Assembly: GCA_044371675.1 (NCBI GenBank)
Contig: JBILTF010000059.1
Coordinates: 1 to 14,300, forward strand
Source of the DNA: CAIZGX01 sp044371675
Lineage (GTDB): Bacteria > Bacteroidota > Bacteroidia > Flavobacteriales_D > Sanyastnellaceae
Direction: 5' to 3'
Length of the DNA: 14,300 nt
Shown: positions 1 through 7,524 of the stretch, in pieces
How positions within the stretch are numbered: position 1 is the stretch's first letter
Layout: every line of letters begins with the position of its first letter
The notes under the pieces: model-generated
Database searches by the model: none
Seen by the model: the letters and a program-made list of their open reading frames with translations, nothing else
What the model was told of the DNA's origin: nothing
Made by a program: the position numbers and the translations under genes

Positions 1-190
1 GTCAATGGAGAAGTTCATTGTGAAAAGGGAATCGCGCGAAAATCGCGAACTGTGCCCGCAGCTGTAAAGCTCTCATTCGAAAGAATGAAAACGATTGCCA
101 CTCAAAGCCACTGTGAAAACGGGAAGGCGCGCAACCGAGAGATAAGTCAGAAGACCTGCCAAGTGTATTAACCCCATCATCGCTCGGGGC
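1..190 (+). promoter_or_regulatory. Cobalamin (B12) riboswitch, 5' edge cut by the window
   Basis: An aptamer of the btuB leader type. Conserved blocks appear in order: AAAAGGGAATC near 24-33, GCCCGCAGCTGTAA at 54-67, GCCACTGTGA at 107-116, GGGAAGGC at 121-128, and the closing block GAAGACCTGCC at 150-160. Helices visible by eye are CAATG 3-7 with CATTG 16-20, TCGCG 32-36 with CGCGA 44-48 (P5), and a 6-bp GAAA-tetraloop hairpin at 73-88. The 3' hairpin CCCC 172-175 / GGGG 186-189 carries a loop containing ATCATCGC. GCGA in the P5 region (36-39) can pair with TCGC (180-183), the expected kissing contact that B12 stabilises. The hairpin ends 18 bases before the start codon at 208, so control of translation initiation is likely; no U-tract terminator is seen. 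Base 1 lies inside or next to the GGT that should pair with ACC of the closing block, so the P1 5' strand is missing. Confidence 0.95.
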
Positions 191-207
191 CAAGCGAGAA
201 CAGGACT

Positions 208-2109
208 ATGAATAAAAAACTTTGTGCTGCTTTATTGTTGCTGTTGCCTGTGTTTGTGTTTTCGCAAGACTCACTTCCGCATGTTCAGATTATGCCTTTG
301 GAAATTATTTCGGAACGAAGTCTAAAGGCCGATAAACTCCATGCAGTAGACTCGGTGCTATTGCTGAATTGCTCATCACTCGACATTTCTTCAACGCTTC
401 AGCGTTCCGGAATTGGATTGGTGAATTCATACGGAGCACCTGGATCTATCGCTTCTTTGCGTCTGGGAGGAATGAGCTCGAACTACGTTACCGTTGAATT
501 GAATGGAGCCGTACTAAACTCGCCAACACTAGGAATGGCCGATCTCTCGCTCATCCCTTCATTCTTTATTCAATCGGCATCGCTCGGAGAACGCAACTTT
601 AGCGGCTTCCAACGAAATGTTGGATTAGCAGCAACGCTTCGGTTAGAATCAAATGTTGCCACAAAAAATGAAATCTCTGTCGAAAGCACCGTGAATTCCT
701 TACAGAATATTTTTTACGGAATGGCTGTTTCAAGAAAACGAGATCGATGGAAATGGAGCATTCGAGCATTTCAATCACGAAATGAAAACAGATTCAGTTA
801 CAGAGATACTCAGCAATGGGAAGCCCCTCTGGTTACTCAAACGAATAACAACAACATGACACAAGGTGTGCAGAGCAATCTTGTTTTTGAAGGAAAGAAA
901 AGGACGCATTATTTCAACACCATGACAGTTAATCGTTATGCATTATTGCCATCAGTCATGGGCGGGGTGGGCAACTGGAATGCAAATCAGCATGACGATC
1001 TTTTTCAATCGACTTTTTATTGTGAAGGAAAGCGCAAAAGAGTTTTTTCATTCATGCATTTTCAGTCGAAACAGGGCGTTTCTCTTACGCTATCCAATCA
1101 AGAGTATTCAAGCTATGTAGCTTCAAGTCAAATTCAAACAAGCCTTGTCAATGCGTTTGTAAACGGTTCGTTGCAAATGCGCAGAGCGCTCGTTCAAATA
1201 AATCCTACCGCAAGTTTTACGAATCTTCAATACCGCGATTGGAGTCAACAAGTCCAATGGAAGGGAGGTTCGTTATGGGCTTCTTACATTCAGGATTTAG
1301 CAAAAGGAAAATTGAGAATGGTTTCTTGGGTGAAGCCGGAATGGCGCTCAGATCGGAACCCGATTATAAGTGGGGAAGTGGGAATGGAACTTCCATATAA
1401 AATGAAAAATGTTAGCTCACAATTTACTGTTTCTGGTAGTGTGAAATCGCGCATGCCTTCCGCAAATGATTTGTACTGGATTCAAGGCGGTAATCCTGAA
1501 TTGCTCTCGGAAAAAGCTAAATGGATTCAATTCAAATGGGACAATGAAATGTTTATTCGAAATGAAATGTCTATTCAATTCCAAATGAATGCCAAGGCAG
1601 GTTCCGTTTCAAACTGGATCCAATGGTTGCCCATGCCTGAAGATATTTGGATGGCGAGTAATTTCAAATCAGTTGAAATGAAGCAAATGGAAGGCGTGGT
1701 TTCTTGGAAATCAAAACTACATGGTGGTTGGTTGAATCTAACGAGCAGAACAGAATGGACAAGCACGACGGCGAAGAACATCGGAAGTCCGGGCGTATTC
1801 GATATGGTCTATACACCCCGACTTCGTTCGAGCGCTTCTGCGCAATACACACACAAGAGTTGGTCGTTACTTTTTTCAGACACTTTTGTTTCGCAGCGCT
1901 ATACCGATGAAGGGAATACGAGCTTCTATGCGCTTCCAAGCTTCAACTTGCTCAATGCAAGTGTGAACAAAGAATGGCAATTCAACAAGAATAAATTATC
2001 ACTTCAATTTGAAGTCCAAAACCTGACAAACGTCCAATACCAATGGATACGCGGATATGCGTTACCGGGAAGAGTCTACTCAATCGGAATTAAATTTTTT
2101 ATTCAATAA
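208..2109 (+). CDS. btuB: TonB-dependent outer-membrane receptor, BtuB-like (cobalamin uptake)
   Basis: Encodes 633 residues. A signal peptide of about 19 residues (basic MNKK, a leucine run, then FVFS before QDS) directs export. A short acidic stretch around MPLEIISER may be the TonB box. Residues about 45-150 read as a plug domain, including STLQRSGIGL and LRLGGMSSNYVTVELNG. The rest alternates aromatic and polar residues as a 22-strand barrel does, ending near GIKFFIQ. Total length is close to that of E. coli BtuB, and there is no N-terminal carboxypeptidase-like extension of the SusC type. The substrate is assigned mainly from context: the gene starts 18 bases after a cobalamin riboswitch and is followed 12 bases later by a BtuG-like lipoprotein. 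B12 or a related corrinoid should cross the outer membrane here using TonB/ExbBD energy encoded elsewhere. No Shine-Dalgarno sequence is seen. Confidence 0.88.
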   Translation: MNKKLCAALLLLLPVFVFSQDSLPHVQIMPLEIISERSLKADKLHAVDSVLLLNCSSLDISSTLQRSGIGLVNSYGAPGSIASLRLGGMSSNYVTVELNGAVLNSPTLGMADLSLIPSFFIQSASLGERNFSGFQRNVGLAATLRLESNVATKNEISVESTVNSLQNIFYGMAVSRKRDRWKWSIRAFQSRNENRFSYRDTQQWEAPLVTQTNNNNMTQGVQSNLVFEGKKRTHYFNTMTVNRYALLPSVMGGVGNWNANQHDDLFQSTFYCEGKRKRVFSFMHFQSKQGVSLTLSNQEYSSYVASSQIQTSLVNAFVNGSLQMRRALVQINPTASFTNLQYRDWSQQVQWKGGSLWASYIQDLAKGKLRMVSWVKPEWRSDRNPIISGEVGMELPYKMKNVSSQFTVSGSVKSRMPSANDLYWIQGGNPELLSEKAKWIQFKWDNEMFIRNEMSIQFQMNAKAGSVSNWIQWLPMPEDIWMASNFKSVEMKQMEGVVSWKSKLHGGWLNLTSRTEWTSTTAKNIGSPGVFDMVYTPRLRSSASAQYTHKSWSLLFSDTFVSQRYTDEGNTSFYALPSFNLLNASVNKEWQFNKNKLSLQFEVQNLTNVQYQWIRGYALPGRVYSIGIKFFIQ

Positions 2110-2121
2110 AATACAATAACC

Positions 2122-3165
2122 ATGAAATTCAAATTTTTATCTGCCTTACTATGCGCAACGATTCTCGTTTCTTGCGAAAAAAACAAAACTACTGATGAGC
2201 CCGTTGTAGACTATTCTAATGGCGCATTTGTAGTCAATGAAGGTTCATTCGGAAATCTGAACGGAAGTGTTACCTGGACGCTTAACAACGTGTTGGTTTC
2301 AAATCCGTTTGCTGAAGAGAATGGAACAGCTTTGGGCGATGTGATTTCAGATTTCGATGTTGTGAACGGAAAGTTCTACGCAATATCGAATTCAACGTCG
2401 AAAATCATTGTTATGAATGCTACTACCTTTAAGGTGGAAGCGGAAATTACAGGATTTACTTATCCACGTTCGTTTCAATTTATCGGAAATGGAATGGCTG
2501 CGGTGACCGATGGTAGTTTAGATGGAAGTGTGAAATGGATTGACCTTTCAACAAATACCATTACGGCTTCTACCCCTGTAGGATTGGGGCCTGAAGGCAT
2601 GTGCGTTTTGGGCAATCGATTGTATGTGTGTAACAGCGGTGGATGGGACATTGACAATCGTATTGCCGTTATCGATATTCCTTCACAGTCTGTTCTTACT
2701 TATGTAAATGTCGCAGATAGACCGGTTGAAATTCAAGTAGACGCAAACGGTTATTTGTGGGCTTTGTGCAGCGGCGAGACGCAGTATGATGAAAACTGGA
2801 CGCAAATTATTGGACATACGCCTGCGGCTTTGGCGAAAGTGTATACAGTGGATAATTCTGTCACGACATTCGATGTGGGTGTATTGGGAGATCATCCGTT
2901 GCACATGGCGAAGGACGAGACAAACAACAGAATTTACATTGCAAACACAACAGTTTTATCTTTTGATATGCAGACGAGCCTCATGACGGATTTCTTGACA
3001 GCCTCTTCAAATGGAGTTTCTGTTAATCCGACAACGCAAGAGGTTTGGGTGTGCAGTGAAACAAATTATGCTTCACCTTCAACGGTGAAAGTATACAGTT
3101 CAACAGGCACATACATTAAGGAATTCGCAGCGGGTATCGCCGCATGGAAAGTAGAGTTTAATTGA
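2122..3165 (+). CDS. BtuG-like surface beta-propeller lipoprotein, probable B12-binding partner of the receptor
   Basis: Encodes 347 residues. The lipoprotein signal ends at LVSC, with Cys18 as the lipidated residue. Downstream acidic residues (TDEP) could act in surface export, though they do not clearly match a published export signal. The mature part is made of repeated beta-propeller-like units of the YncE/DUF5074 type, for example SDFDVVNGKFYAIS, GPEGMCVLGNRLYVCNSG and VEIQVDANGYLWALCSG. In Bacteroides, BtuG proteins are surface lipoproteins of this fold that bind cobalamin very tightly and sit on BtuB. Cotranscription with a riboswitch-controlled receptor supports that role here. The family match is from remembered architecture, not a search, and the ligand is inferred. 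A terminator lies about 30 bases after the stop, so the B12 operon seems to have two genes. Confidence 0.8.
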   Translation: MKFKFLSALLCATILVSCEKNKTTDEPVVDYSNGAFVVNEGSFGNLNGSVTWTLNNVLVSNPFAEENGTALGDVISDFDVVNGKFYAISNSTSKIIVMNATTFKVEAEITGFTYPRSFQFIGNGMAAVTDGSLDGSVKWIDLSTNTITASTPVGLGPEGMCVLGNRLYVCNSGGWDIDNRIAVIDIPSQSVLTYVNVADRPVEIQVDANGYLWALCSGETQYDENWTQIIGHTPAALAKVYTVDNSVTTFDVGVLGDHPLHMAKDETNNRIYIANTTVLSFDMQTSLMTDFLTASSNGVSVNPTTQEVWVCSETNYASPSTVKVYSSTGTYIKEFAAGIAAWKVEFN

Positions 3166-3195
3166 TTGAAGTAAGGCGTAAATGAAAGGAAACAA

Positions 3196-3227
3196 AAAAG
3201 CCGCTTGAAAAAGCGGCTTTTGTTTTA
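3196..3227. terminator. Bidirectional intrinsic terminator
   Basis: A perfect 11-bp stem: AAAAGCCGCTT at 3196-3206 pairs with AAGCGGCTTTT at 3211-3221 around a GAAA loop. On the + strand the stem runs into TTTTGTTTT; on the - strand it is followed by six T's, then GTTT. It lies between the convergent ends of the BtuG-like gene and the small secreted protein gene and can stop transcription from both. Confidence 0.93.
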
Positions 3228-3241
3228 TCTCGAAAATGAAA

Positions 3242-3586
3242 TTAGTTCTGTTCTACGAATTTACCGTTTTGCTTCACCAAATGAATATGAGCTGAAGTAG
3301 CAGTTAAGTTAACGTTGCTGTTCGATTGACAAACAACCAATCCGCCAGTAGTTGCGCGGACAGAGTATGAAATACCAATTAAGTTTCTGTTCGCATCGAA
3401 TTGCGGGGTGTACTGAAAATCTAAGCCTTGAGCAATCATGTCGTTGCGTAGTTGAAACAACTGCTCGCGTGTTGTAGTTGACGAAAGTGTAAGGTTCACT
3501 TCATTGCTTGTTACAATGTTTTGAGCCATAACTGAAGATCCCATAATAAGAGCTGCAGCAACTAAAAGAGAGCGAAGAGTTTTCAT
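3242..3586 (-). CDS. Small secreted protein of unknown function
   Basis: Encodes 114 residues. The N-terminus (MKTLRSLLVAAALIMGSS, then VMAQ) is a clear Sec signal peptide of about 21 residues. The mature protein has about 93 residues. Its middle (TTREQLFQLRNDMIAQGLDF, then a segment with NRNLIGISYSV) reads as a helix followed by a beta hairpin. This resembles the 'ttkeeLeklkkelk ... N.kgeI..I' pattern I recall from the periplasmic end of Bacteroidetes M56/BlaR1-type peptidases, but here with no peptidase or membrane part. One cysteine remains after signal cleavage, and the C-terminus is polar (KQNGKFVEQN). It probably acts in the periplasm or outside the cell. The gene is monocistronic, divergent from the HEAT-like gene, and ends at the shared terminator. 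The function is not recognised. Confidence 0.75.
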   Translation of the reverse strand: MKTLRSLLVAAALIMGSSVMAQNIVTSNEVNLTLSSTTTREQLFQLRNDMIAQGLDFQYTPQFDANRNLIGISYSVRATTGGLVVCQSNSNVNLTATSAHIHLVKQNGKFVEQN

Positions 3587-3702
3587 AGGTTTTAATCTTT
3601 ACACAATTATACAAATAGTTTTTATTTATTGGTGCGCGAATTGAAAAATATTCCTTACGTTTTATGAACTATTTTCGCCGCTCATTTTAATCCTAACGAA
3701 TA

Positions 3703-4230
3703 GTGAGCCAAAAATTATCATCTACTGAAATACGCATTCAATTAATGTCTTCCGATGAATCAATAGCATTGAATGCCATTGAGCAATTGAAGATAAATGG
3801 AAAGGCATCTGCAATTTCTCCGCTGTTGGAAGTTCTTGCATCTTCGAGTCTTGAATCAATGAAGAAAGAAGCGCGTGAAATGCTTGGAGCCATGCGTGTA
3901 AAAAATGCAGAAGAGGAATTGGTTCAAGCACTTTTCGAGGAGAAGTTTAAATCAATTCAGGTTGAGATACTACAGTTCTTGTGGAGCAATGGGTTTTCAG
4001 CGGCCGGACAGCTGCATGTTTTGGTTGAAGTTGCGGTAAAGAATAGTCTTCAAGGAATGCTTGAACTACTCAGTATTTTAGAAGTAGAGGAAGGCGTTTA
4101 TTCAGAAGAAGAACAACTGGGAGCCATGAGTTTCCTGCGCAGCACCCCTCAAGAAAACTTCACCCGAGAAGAAAAAATCATTTTCAACGACATCCTCCGC
4201 ACAATAGATACGCTTGTAATAAACGAATAA
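3703..4230 (+). CDS. HEAT-repeat-like alpha-helical cytosolic protein
   Basis: Encodes 175 residues and starts with GTG at 3703. An in-frame TAA at 3694-3696 rules out a longer N-terminus. There is no signal peptide or membrane segment. The first half reads as paired amphipathic helices in the manner of HEAT repeats: SSTEIRIQLMSSDESIALNA, then KASAISPLLEVLASSSLES, then KNAEEELVQALFEEKFKS. The second half (LHVLVEVAVKNSLQGMLELL) continues the helical pattern. Such proteins usually serve as protein-binding scaffolds, but no partner can be named. The gene stands alone between a divergent secreted-protein gene and the convergent large secreted-protein gene. The assignment to HEAT is by pattern and the biological role is unknown. 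Confidence 0.75.
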   Translation: MSQKLSSTEIRIQLMSSDESIALNAIEQLKINGKASAISPLLEVLASSSLESMKKEAREMLGAMRVKNAEEELVQALFEEKFKSIQVEILQFLWSNGFSAAGQLHVLVEVAVKNSLQGMLELLSILEVEEGVYSEEEQLGAMSFLRSTPQENFTREEKIIFNDILRTIDTLVINE

Positions 4231-4242
4231 ACCTCGCGCAGC

Positions 4243-4278
4243 GTCATCACGCAGTGTCATCCGTGCAACGGTCATCAC
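4243..4278. repeat. Short degenerate direct repeats (GTCATC units)
   Basis: GTCATCAC occurs at 4243-4250 and 4271-4278, with GTCATCC at 4256-4262 between them, giving spacings of 13 and 15 bases. They lie between two convergent genes, where Bacteroidota genomes often carry REP-like sequences beginning GTCAT. The last copy overlaps a 5-bp hairpin (CACAA 4276-4280 / TTGTG 4285-4289) that is too weak, and lacks the T-run, to call a terminator. Confidence 0.4.
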
Positions 4279-4289
4279 AACGTGTTGTG

Positions 4290-7200
4290 TTATCTCACCA
4301 AAGTAACCGTCCCTTTGTATTCCTCGGCCTCTCCATTGAATCCTTTAATGGTAGCAACGTAGCTATATACGTCGTTTGGACAATACGTGTCGTTGTTCCC
4401 GCGATGGTCACCCACCCAAGCATCTTCAATGTTCGTTGAATAATACACCTCATCGCCCCAACGATCGAATATTCGAATTTCAAAAGTCATGACACTACTG
4501 GCTTCAACCATGAACACATCATTCAACCCGTCATTGTTTGGAGTAAAGGTGTTCGGAATGTACATTAACGGAGGGAAGGTGATTGTATAGCTGTTGCTTG
4601 CTGTGCAACCAATTGCATTGGTAACATTGAAATAAACGGTTGATTCGCCAAATCCGTCAAAAGTATAGGAGGCATTCGGTGTCGTAATAACTTCACCGCT
4701 CGGGAAAATCCACTCGTAATTACATCCAGCGCAAGGAGGAGTGTCAATATTCATGAAGTCATAAGTGTACCCGGAAGTATTGTCCGTAGTGAACTGCGCA
4801 TCTACAGGAATAACATCCACAAATACATTTTCAGCTATTGACTGTCCGCAGAGATCAAGAGCAGTAACAGTATATGTCCCTGGTGAGGTTAAATCTGAAT
4901 AAGTTGCGGTAGTCCCATTGCTATTGTTGGTCCATGTATACGTGAATCCTCCCCCACCACCTGAAGCTTGAGCATATAAGACGGCGGTACCCAACACACA
5001 AACAGAAGTGTCTGAAGAAGCTGTTAAATTCAAAGGTGGGTTAGGAATGAAAATCAACAAGGTGTCTGAATCGGTCTGATTACAAGCATCAGTGATTATT
5101 GCTATAACTTGTTCGTCAACCGGAGTAACAATAGAGAACGTAGTTCCATTTCCAGCCACAGCATTGTCCACAATCCAATCGAAACTGTTTCCGCCAGATC
5201 CACCTGAAATAGTTGGAGTAATCAGGCTGTTGTCCAAACATCCTGCTGTAATGTCGTTTCCAAGATCAATGAAAACGGGTGGATTTGTAATTGTGATTGG
5301 CACTTGTGCATTCGCTGAAGATCCACATCCGTCCGTTACCGTTAATCCAACAGTTGTAGAAACTCCCGGAGTCAATGTATAGTTCACACTTGTTGATGAA
5401 GGAGTTCCGTTGTTGTTCCATGCATATGACATTGTTCCGCCGCCGCCTGTTACGGTAGGCTGAATGGTAAACGGAGTAATACAGTTTCCAGTTAAAGCAG
5501 CAGGAAGGGTAACAGCCAATGGTGGCGCTTCAACAGTAATGATTATATCTTCAGATGCGAATTGTCCGCATCCATCGCTGACTTCAACTGCGACTGTAGC
5601 TTGAGAAACTATACCGGTGTTGTCGTAGATGTTGTCCCACTCGTCCCATTCATAAACATTGTTGGTATACCAACTGTAAGAATAGAATCCGTCACCACCC
5701 GTTACCGCAGCAGGAATAGTGAAGAAAGTCAAACACTGTACATTAATCGTTTCTGGAACCGTAATTACAAGGGGAGGAATACTCAATGAAACTTGAATTT
5801 GGTCGATAGCGACAAGTCCGCAACCATCAGTCACTTCAACATTAACAGTCCCTGGACCGCTCCATGATGATCCATAGAAAAGTGAATTTTCCCAGCCGAA
5901 TAAATTAGCTCCATTTTCGTCGGTCCATAAATAGGTATAATCACCATCACCTCCGGTCGTAGTTGCTGTTATATTCACATTTTCATTGCACCCAAGGGTA
6001 ATGTCACCGTTGTCAATGTTGGTAACCAGTTGGGGAAAGACAAGTATGTCAACGGGGAAATTCGTGTTCCCCCCCGGCCATCCGCAAGTATCTGTAACAG
6101 TTAAAAAATAAGTCGTCGAAATAAGCGGGGAAACATCAATTGTTGGAGTAGTCTCATTAGTGCTCCAATTGTAAACATAATTGCCGTAACCTCCGGTAAT
6201 TGTAGGTTCCAATGTCGCTGTTACGCCTAGACATAAGTCTTGAGGGTACCCAGTAACAACAATTGGATTGGGAACATCAGCTACAAAGAAGTCGAAGTTA
6301 CTTACAAGTCCAGAACCATTACAGGCAGCTAAGTTCAAGATTTCCATGTGAACCGTTTCAGTTCCTTCAACAAGGTCATCTGAAAAGCCATCAATGGTAA
6401 AGGAAACGGAAGCAACACCAGGCGGGAAGATTACTGTTTCAGGCATTAAGGTGTAATCTACACCATTCATAGCAGTTCCAGACCATGTGATAAGGCACAT
6501 GTCTTGTAAAGAGAGATTGCTAATTTCTGGACGCGTAAATGTTAAAGTTGCTTCACCACAATCTTCAAATAGTGTTTCTTGGTCGGGCCCGCCTGCGTTT
6601 AACGTTAAGTCAACATTAACTACCGCATTACTTGAAAAAGAACCTTCTTCTAAAATTACGGCAGATTCAAGATTGGCGTCGCTTCCATCGGCAATCGCCA
6701 ATTTAATGTGATATGTCTCGCCGCATTGGACAGGCGAAAGCGCTTCCAGTGTTACCGTATATCCATTCAAAAAAATCCCAACATTTGGTTGATTATCTAT
6801 GTAGTAAGCACTGTTCGACACATCGTTTACTGAGCTAATTGTAATGGGAAGGGCGGTATTCGGCAATTGAGCAATGTTCACGGCTCCTCCCGGAAATCCA
6901 GCCGGCGAGGCATATGGACCTGTTATCCCAGGTCCGGAAAGTAAGAACGCGAAAATATCGTTGAAAGAAGAATTGACCCAGGTAAGGTATTCATCACTTC
7001 CGAAAATATAATTGAATCGCAAGGTGTCTCCGGTTGGAACAAAATCAAATTCAAGGATAGAAACGTCGTTTATACTACTCACTGTGAAAGACTGACCTAT
7101 AAGCGGTGGGACAGAATTCGCAATTGCGAGTAAATCAGCATCTCCTGCGACTTGGCAGCCCGATAAAAAAACTCCTGAATTTGGATCTACAATTGAAGCT

Positions 7201-7439
7201 ACGGGTTCAGTTGAAAGCGCAATACCTCCGTCAATCAATAATCCAATGGAGTTTCCTCCGGTGATATATCCAATTTGCTCAGGGCAGCCAGTAAATGAAA
7301 TATTAGTTGCTGCAACGCCACTGCCCAACAAAACGTCTTGAACGTACTGCTGAATGGTTAAAGTTTGCATTTGAAGCTGAGCGCTAGCGCTACCTGCCGA
7401 GCACAACAGTGTGAATAAGAAAAAAAGCTTTTTAGTCAT
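4290..7439 (-). CDS. Large secreted protein with choice-of-anchor L domain, cysteine-paired repeats and type IX sorting domain
   Basis: Encodes 1049 residues from the ATG at 7437-7439. Earlier in-frame starts would put a charged stretch (HKKKKN) before the signal peptide and cover the promoter. Residues 1-20 (MTKKLFFLFTLLC to SASA) are the signal peptide. Residues about 25-270 match the choice-of-anchor L type (LTIQQYVQDVLLGSG, FNYIFGSDEY, NDIFAFLLSGPG, NGYTVTLEA). Residues about 290-375 resemble a Calx-beta domain (GVDYTLMPETVIFPPG, DDLVEGTETV). Six Ig/PKD-like repeats of 75-85 residues follow at about 392-876, then a PKD-like domain at 878-955. The end (958-1049: YIPNTFTPNNDGLNDVF, IRIFDRWGDEVYY, YKGTVTLVR) is the gliding-motility-associated CHU_C domain, a type B signal for type IX secretion. 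The protein should be surface-attached or released; adhesion is plausible but unproven. The gene is monocistronic. Confidence 0.92.
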   Translation of the reverse strand: MTKKLFFLFTLLCSAGSASAQLQMQTLTIQQYVQDVLLGSGVAATNISFTGCPEQIGYITGGNSIGLLIDGGIALSTEPVASIVDPNSGVFLSGCQVAGDADLLAIANSVPPLIGQSFTVSSINDVSILEFDFVPTGDTLRFNYIFGSDEYLTWVNSSFNDIFAFLLSGPGITGPYASPAGFPGGAVNIAQLPNTALPITISSVNDVSNSAYYIDNQPNVGIFLNGYTVTLEALSPVQCGETYHIKLAIADGSDANLESAVILEEGSFSSNAVVNVDLTLNAGGPDQETLFEDCGEATLTFTRPEISNLSLQDMCLITWSGTAMNGVDYTLMPETVIFPPGVASVSFTIDGFSDDLVEGTETVHMEILNLAACNGSGLVSNFDFFVADVPNPIVVTGYPQDLCLGVTATLEPTITGGYGNYVYNWSTNETTPTIDVSPLISTTYFLTVTDTCGWPGGNTNFPVDILVFPQLVTNIDNGDITLGCNENVNITATTTGGDGDYTYLWTDENGANLFGWENSLFYGSSWSGPGTVNVEVTDGCGLVAIDQIQVSLSIPPLVITVPETINVQCLTFFTIPAAVTGGDGFYSYSWYTNNVYEWDEWDNIYDNTGIVSQATVAVEVSDGCGQFASEDIIITVEAPPLAVTLPAALTGNCITPFTIQPTVTGGGGTMSYAWNNNGTPSSTSVNYTLTPGVSTTVGLTVTDGCGSSANAQVPITITNPPVFIDLGNDITAGCLDNSLITPTISGGSGGNSFDWIVDNAVAGNGTTFSIVTPVDEQVIAIITDACNQTDSDTLLIFIPNPPLNLTASSDTSVCVLGTAVLYAQASGGGGGFTYTWTNNSNGTTATYSDLTSPGTYTVTALDLCGQSIAENVFVDVIPVDAQFTTDNTSGYTYDFMNIDTPPCAGCNYEWIFPSGEVITTPNASYTFDGFGESTVYFNVTNAIGCTASNSYTITFPPLMYIPNTFTPNNDGLNDVFMVEASSVMTFEIRIFDRWGDEVYYSTNIEDAWVGDHRGNNDTYCPNDVYSYVATIKGFNGEAEEYKGTVTLVR
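4812..6266 (-). repeat. Six diverged protein-level repeats, each with two cysteines
   Basis: Within the large secreted protein, residues about 392-876 form six repeats with the scheme 'V..C....I...VTGG.G.Y.Y.W ... VTDGCG'. Each contains exactly two cysteines: 403/452, 484/540, 569/624, 653/705, 734/786 and 814/864. The spacing of 49-56 residues and the positions near the first and last strands suggest one disulfide per domain. The DNA copies are well diverged, so this is an old expansion and not a recent tandem duplication. Confidence 0.75.
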
Positions 7440-7466
7440 GATAAGGTTTTGACATCTTCTAGACGA

Positions 7467-7474
7467 CAAATTTA
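7467..7474 (-). promoter_or_regulatory. Candidate -7 promoter element of the large secreted protein gene
   Basis: Read on the - strand, this is TAAATTTG, an exact match to the Bacteroidota -7 consensus TAnnTTTG. It lies 27 bases before the ATG at 7439, which would give a leader of roughly 20 bases. No convincing TTTG -33 element is seen at the usual distance. Confidence 0.5.
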
Positions 7475-7512
7475 TGCAATTGGTTGCCGCGTTTTTCTTT
7501 TTTTTATGCCTA

Positions 7513-7520
7513 TATATTTG
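7513..7520 (+). promoter_or_regulatory. Candidate -7 promoter element of the methyltransferase gene
   Basis: TATATTTG is an exact match to TAnnTTTG. It ends only four bases before the ATG at 7525, so the transcript would have almost no leader. A TTG at 7484-7486 is 26 bases upstream, which is longer than the usual -33 to -7 gap, so the upstream element is uncertain. Confidence 0.45.
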
Positions 7521-7524
7521 CGAC

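Noticed and set aside
2..193. Open frame of 63 codons on the - strand
   Set aside because: It lies entirely over the cobalamin riboswitch, whose conserved blocks explain the sequence; the protein shows no recognisable features.
3641..3677. Promoter for the HEAT-like gene (TTG at 3641 with TATTTTCG at 3670)
   Set aside because: The -7 candidate has a mismatch in the key TTTG and the 26-base gap to TTG is longer than usual for this phylum.
4276..4289. Terminator hairpin CACAA-CGTG-TTGTG
   Set aside because: Only five base pairs, AT-rich, and no T-run follows on either strand.
5092..5382. Open frames on the + strand inside the large secreted-protein gene
   Set aside because: They are antisense shadows; the - strand frame carries continuous repeats and domains through the same bases.
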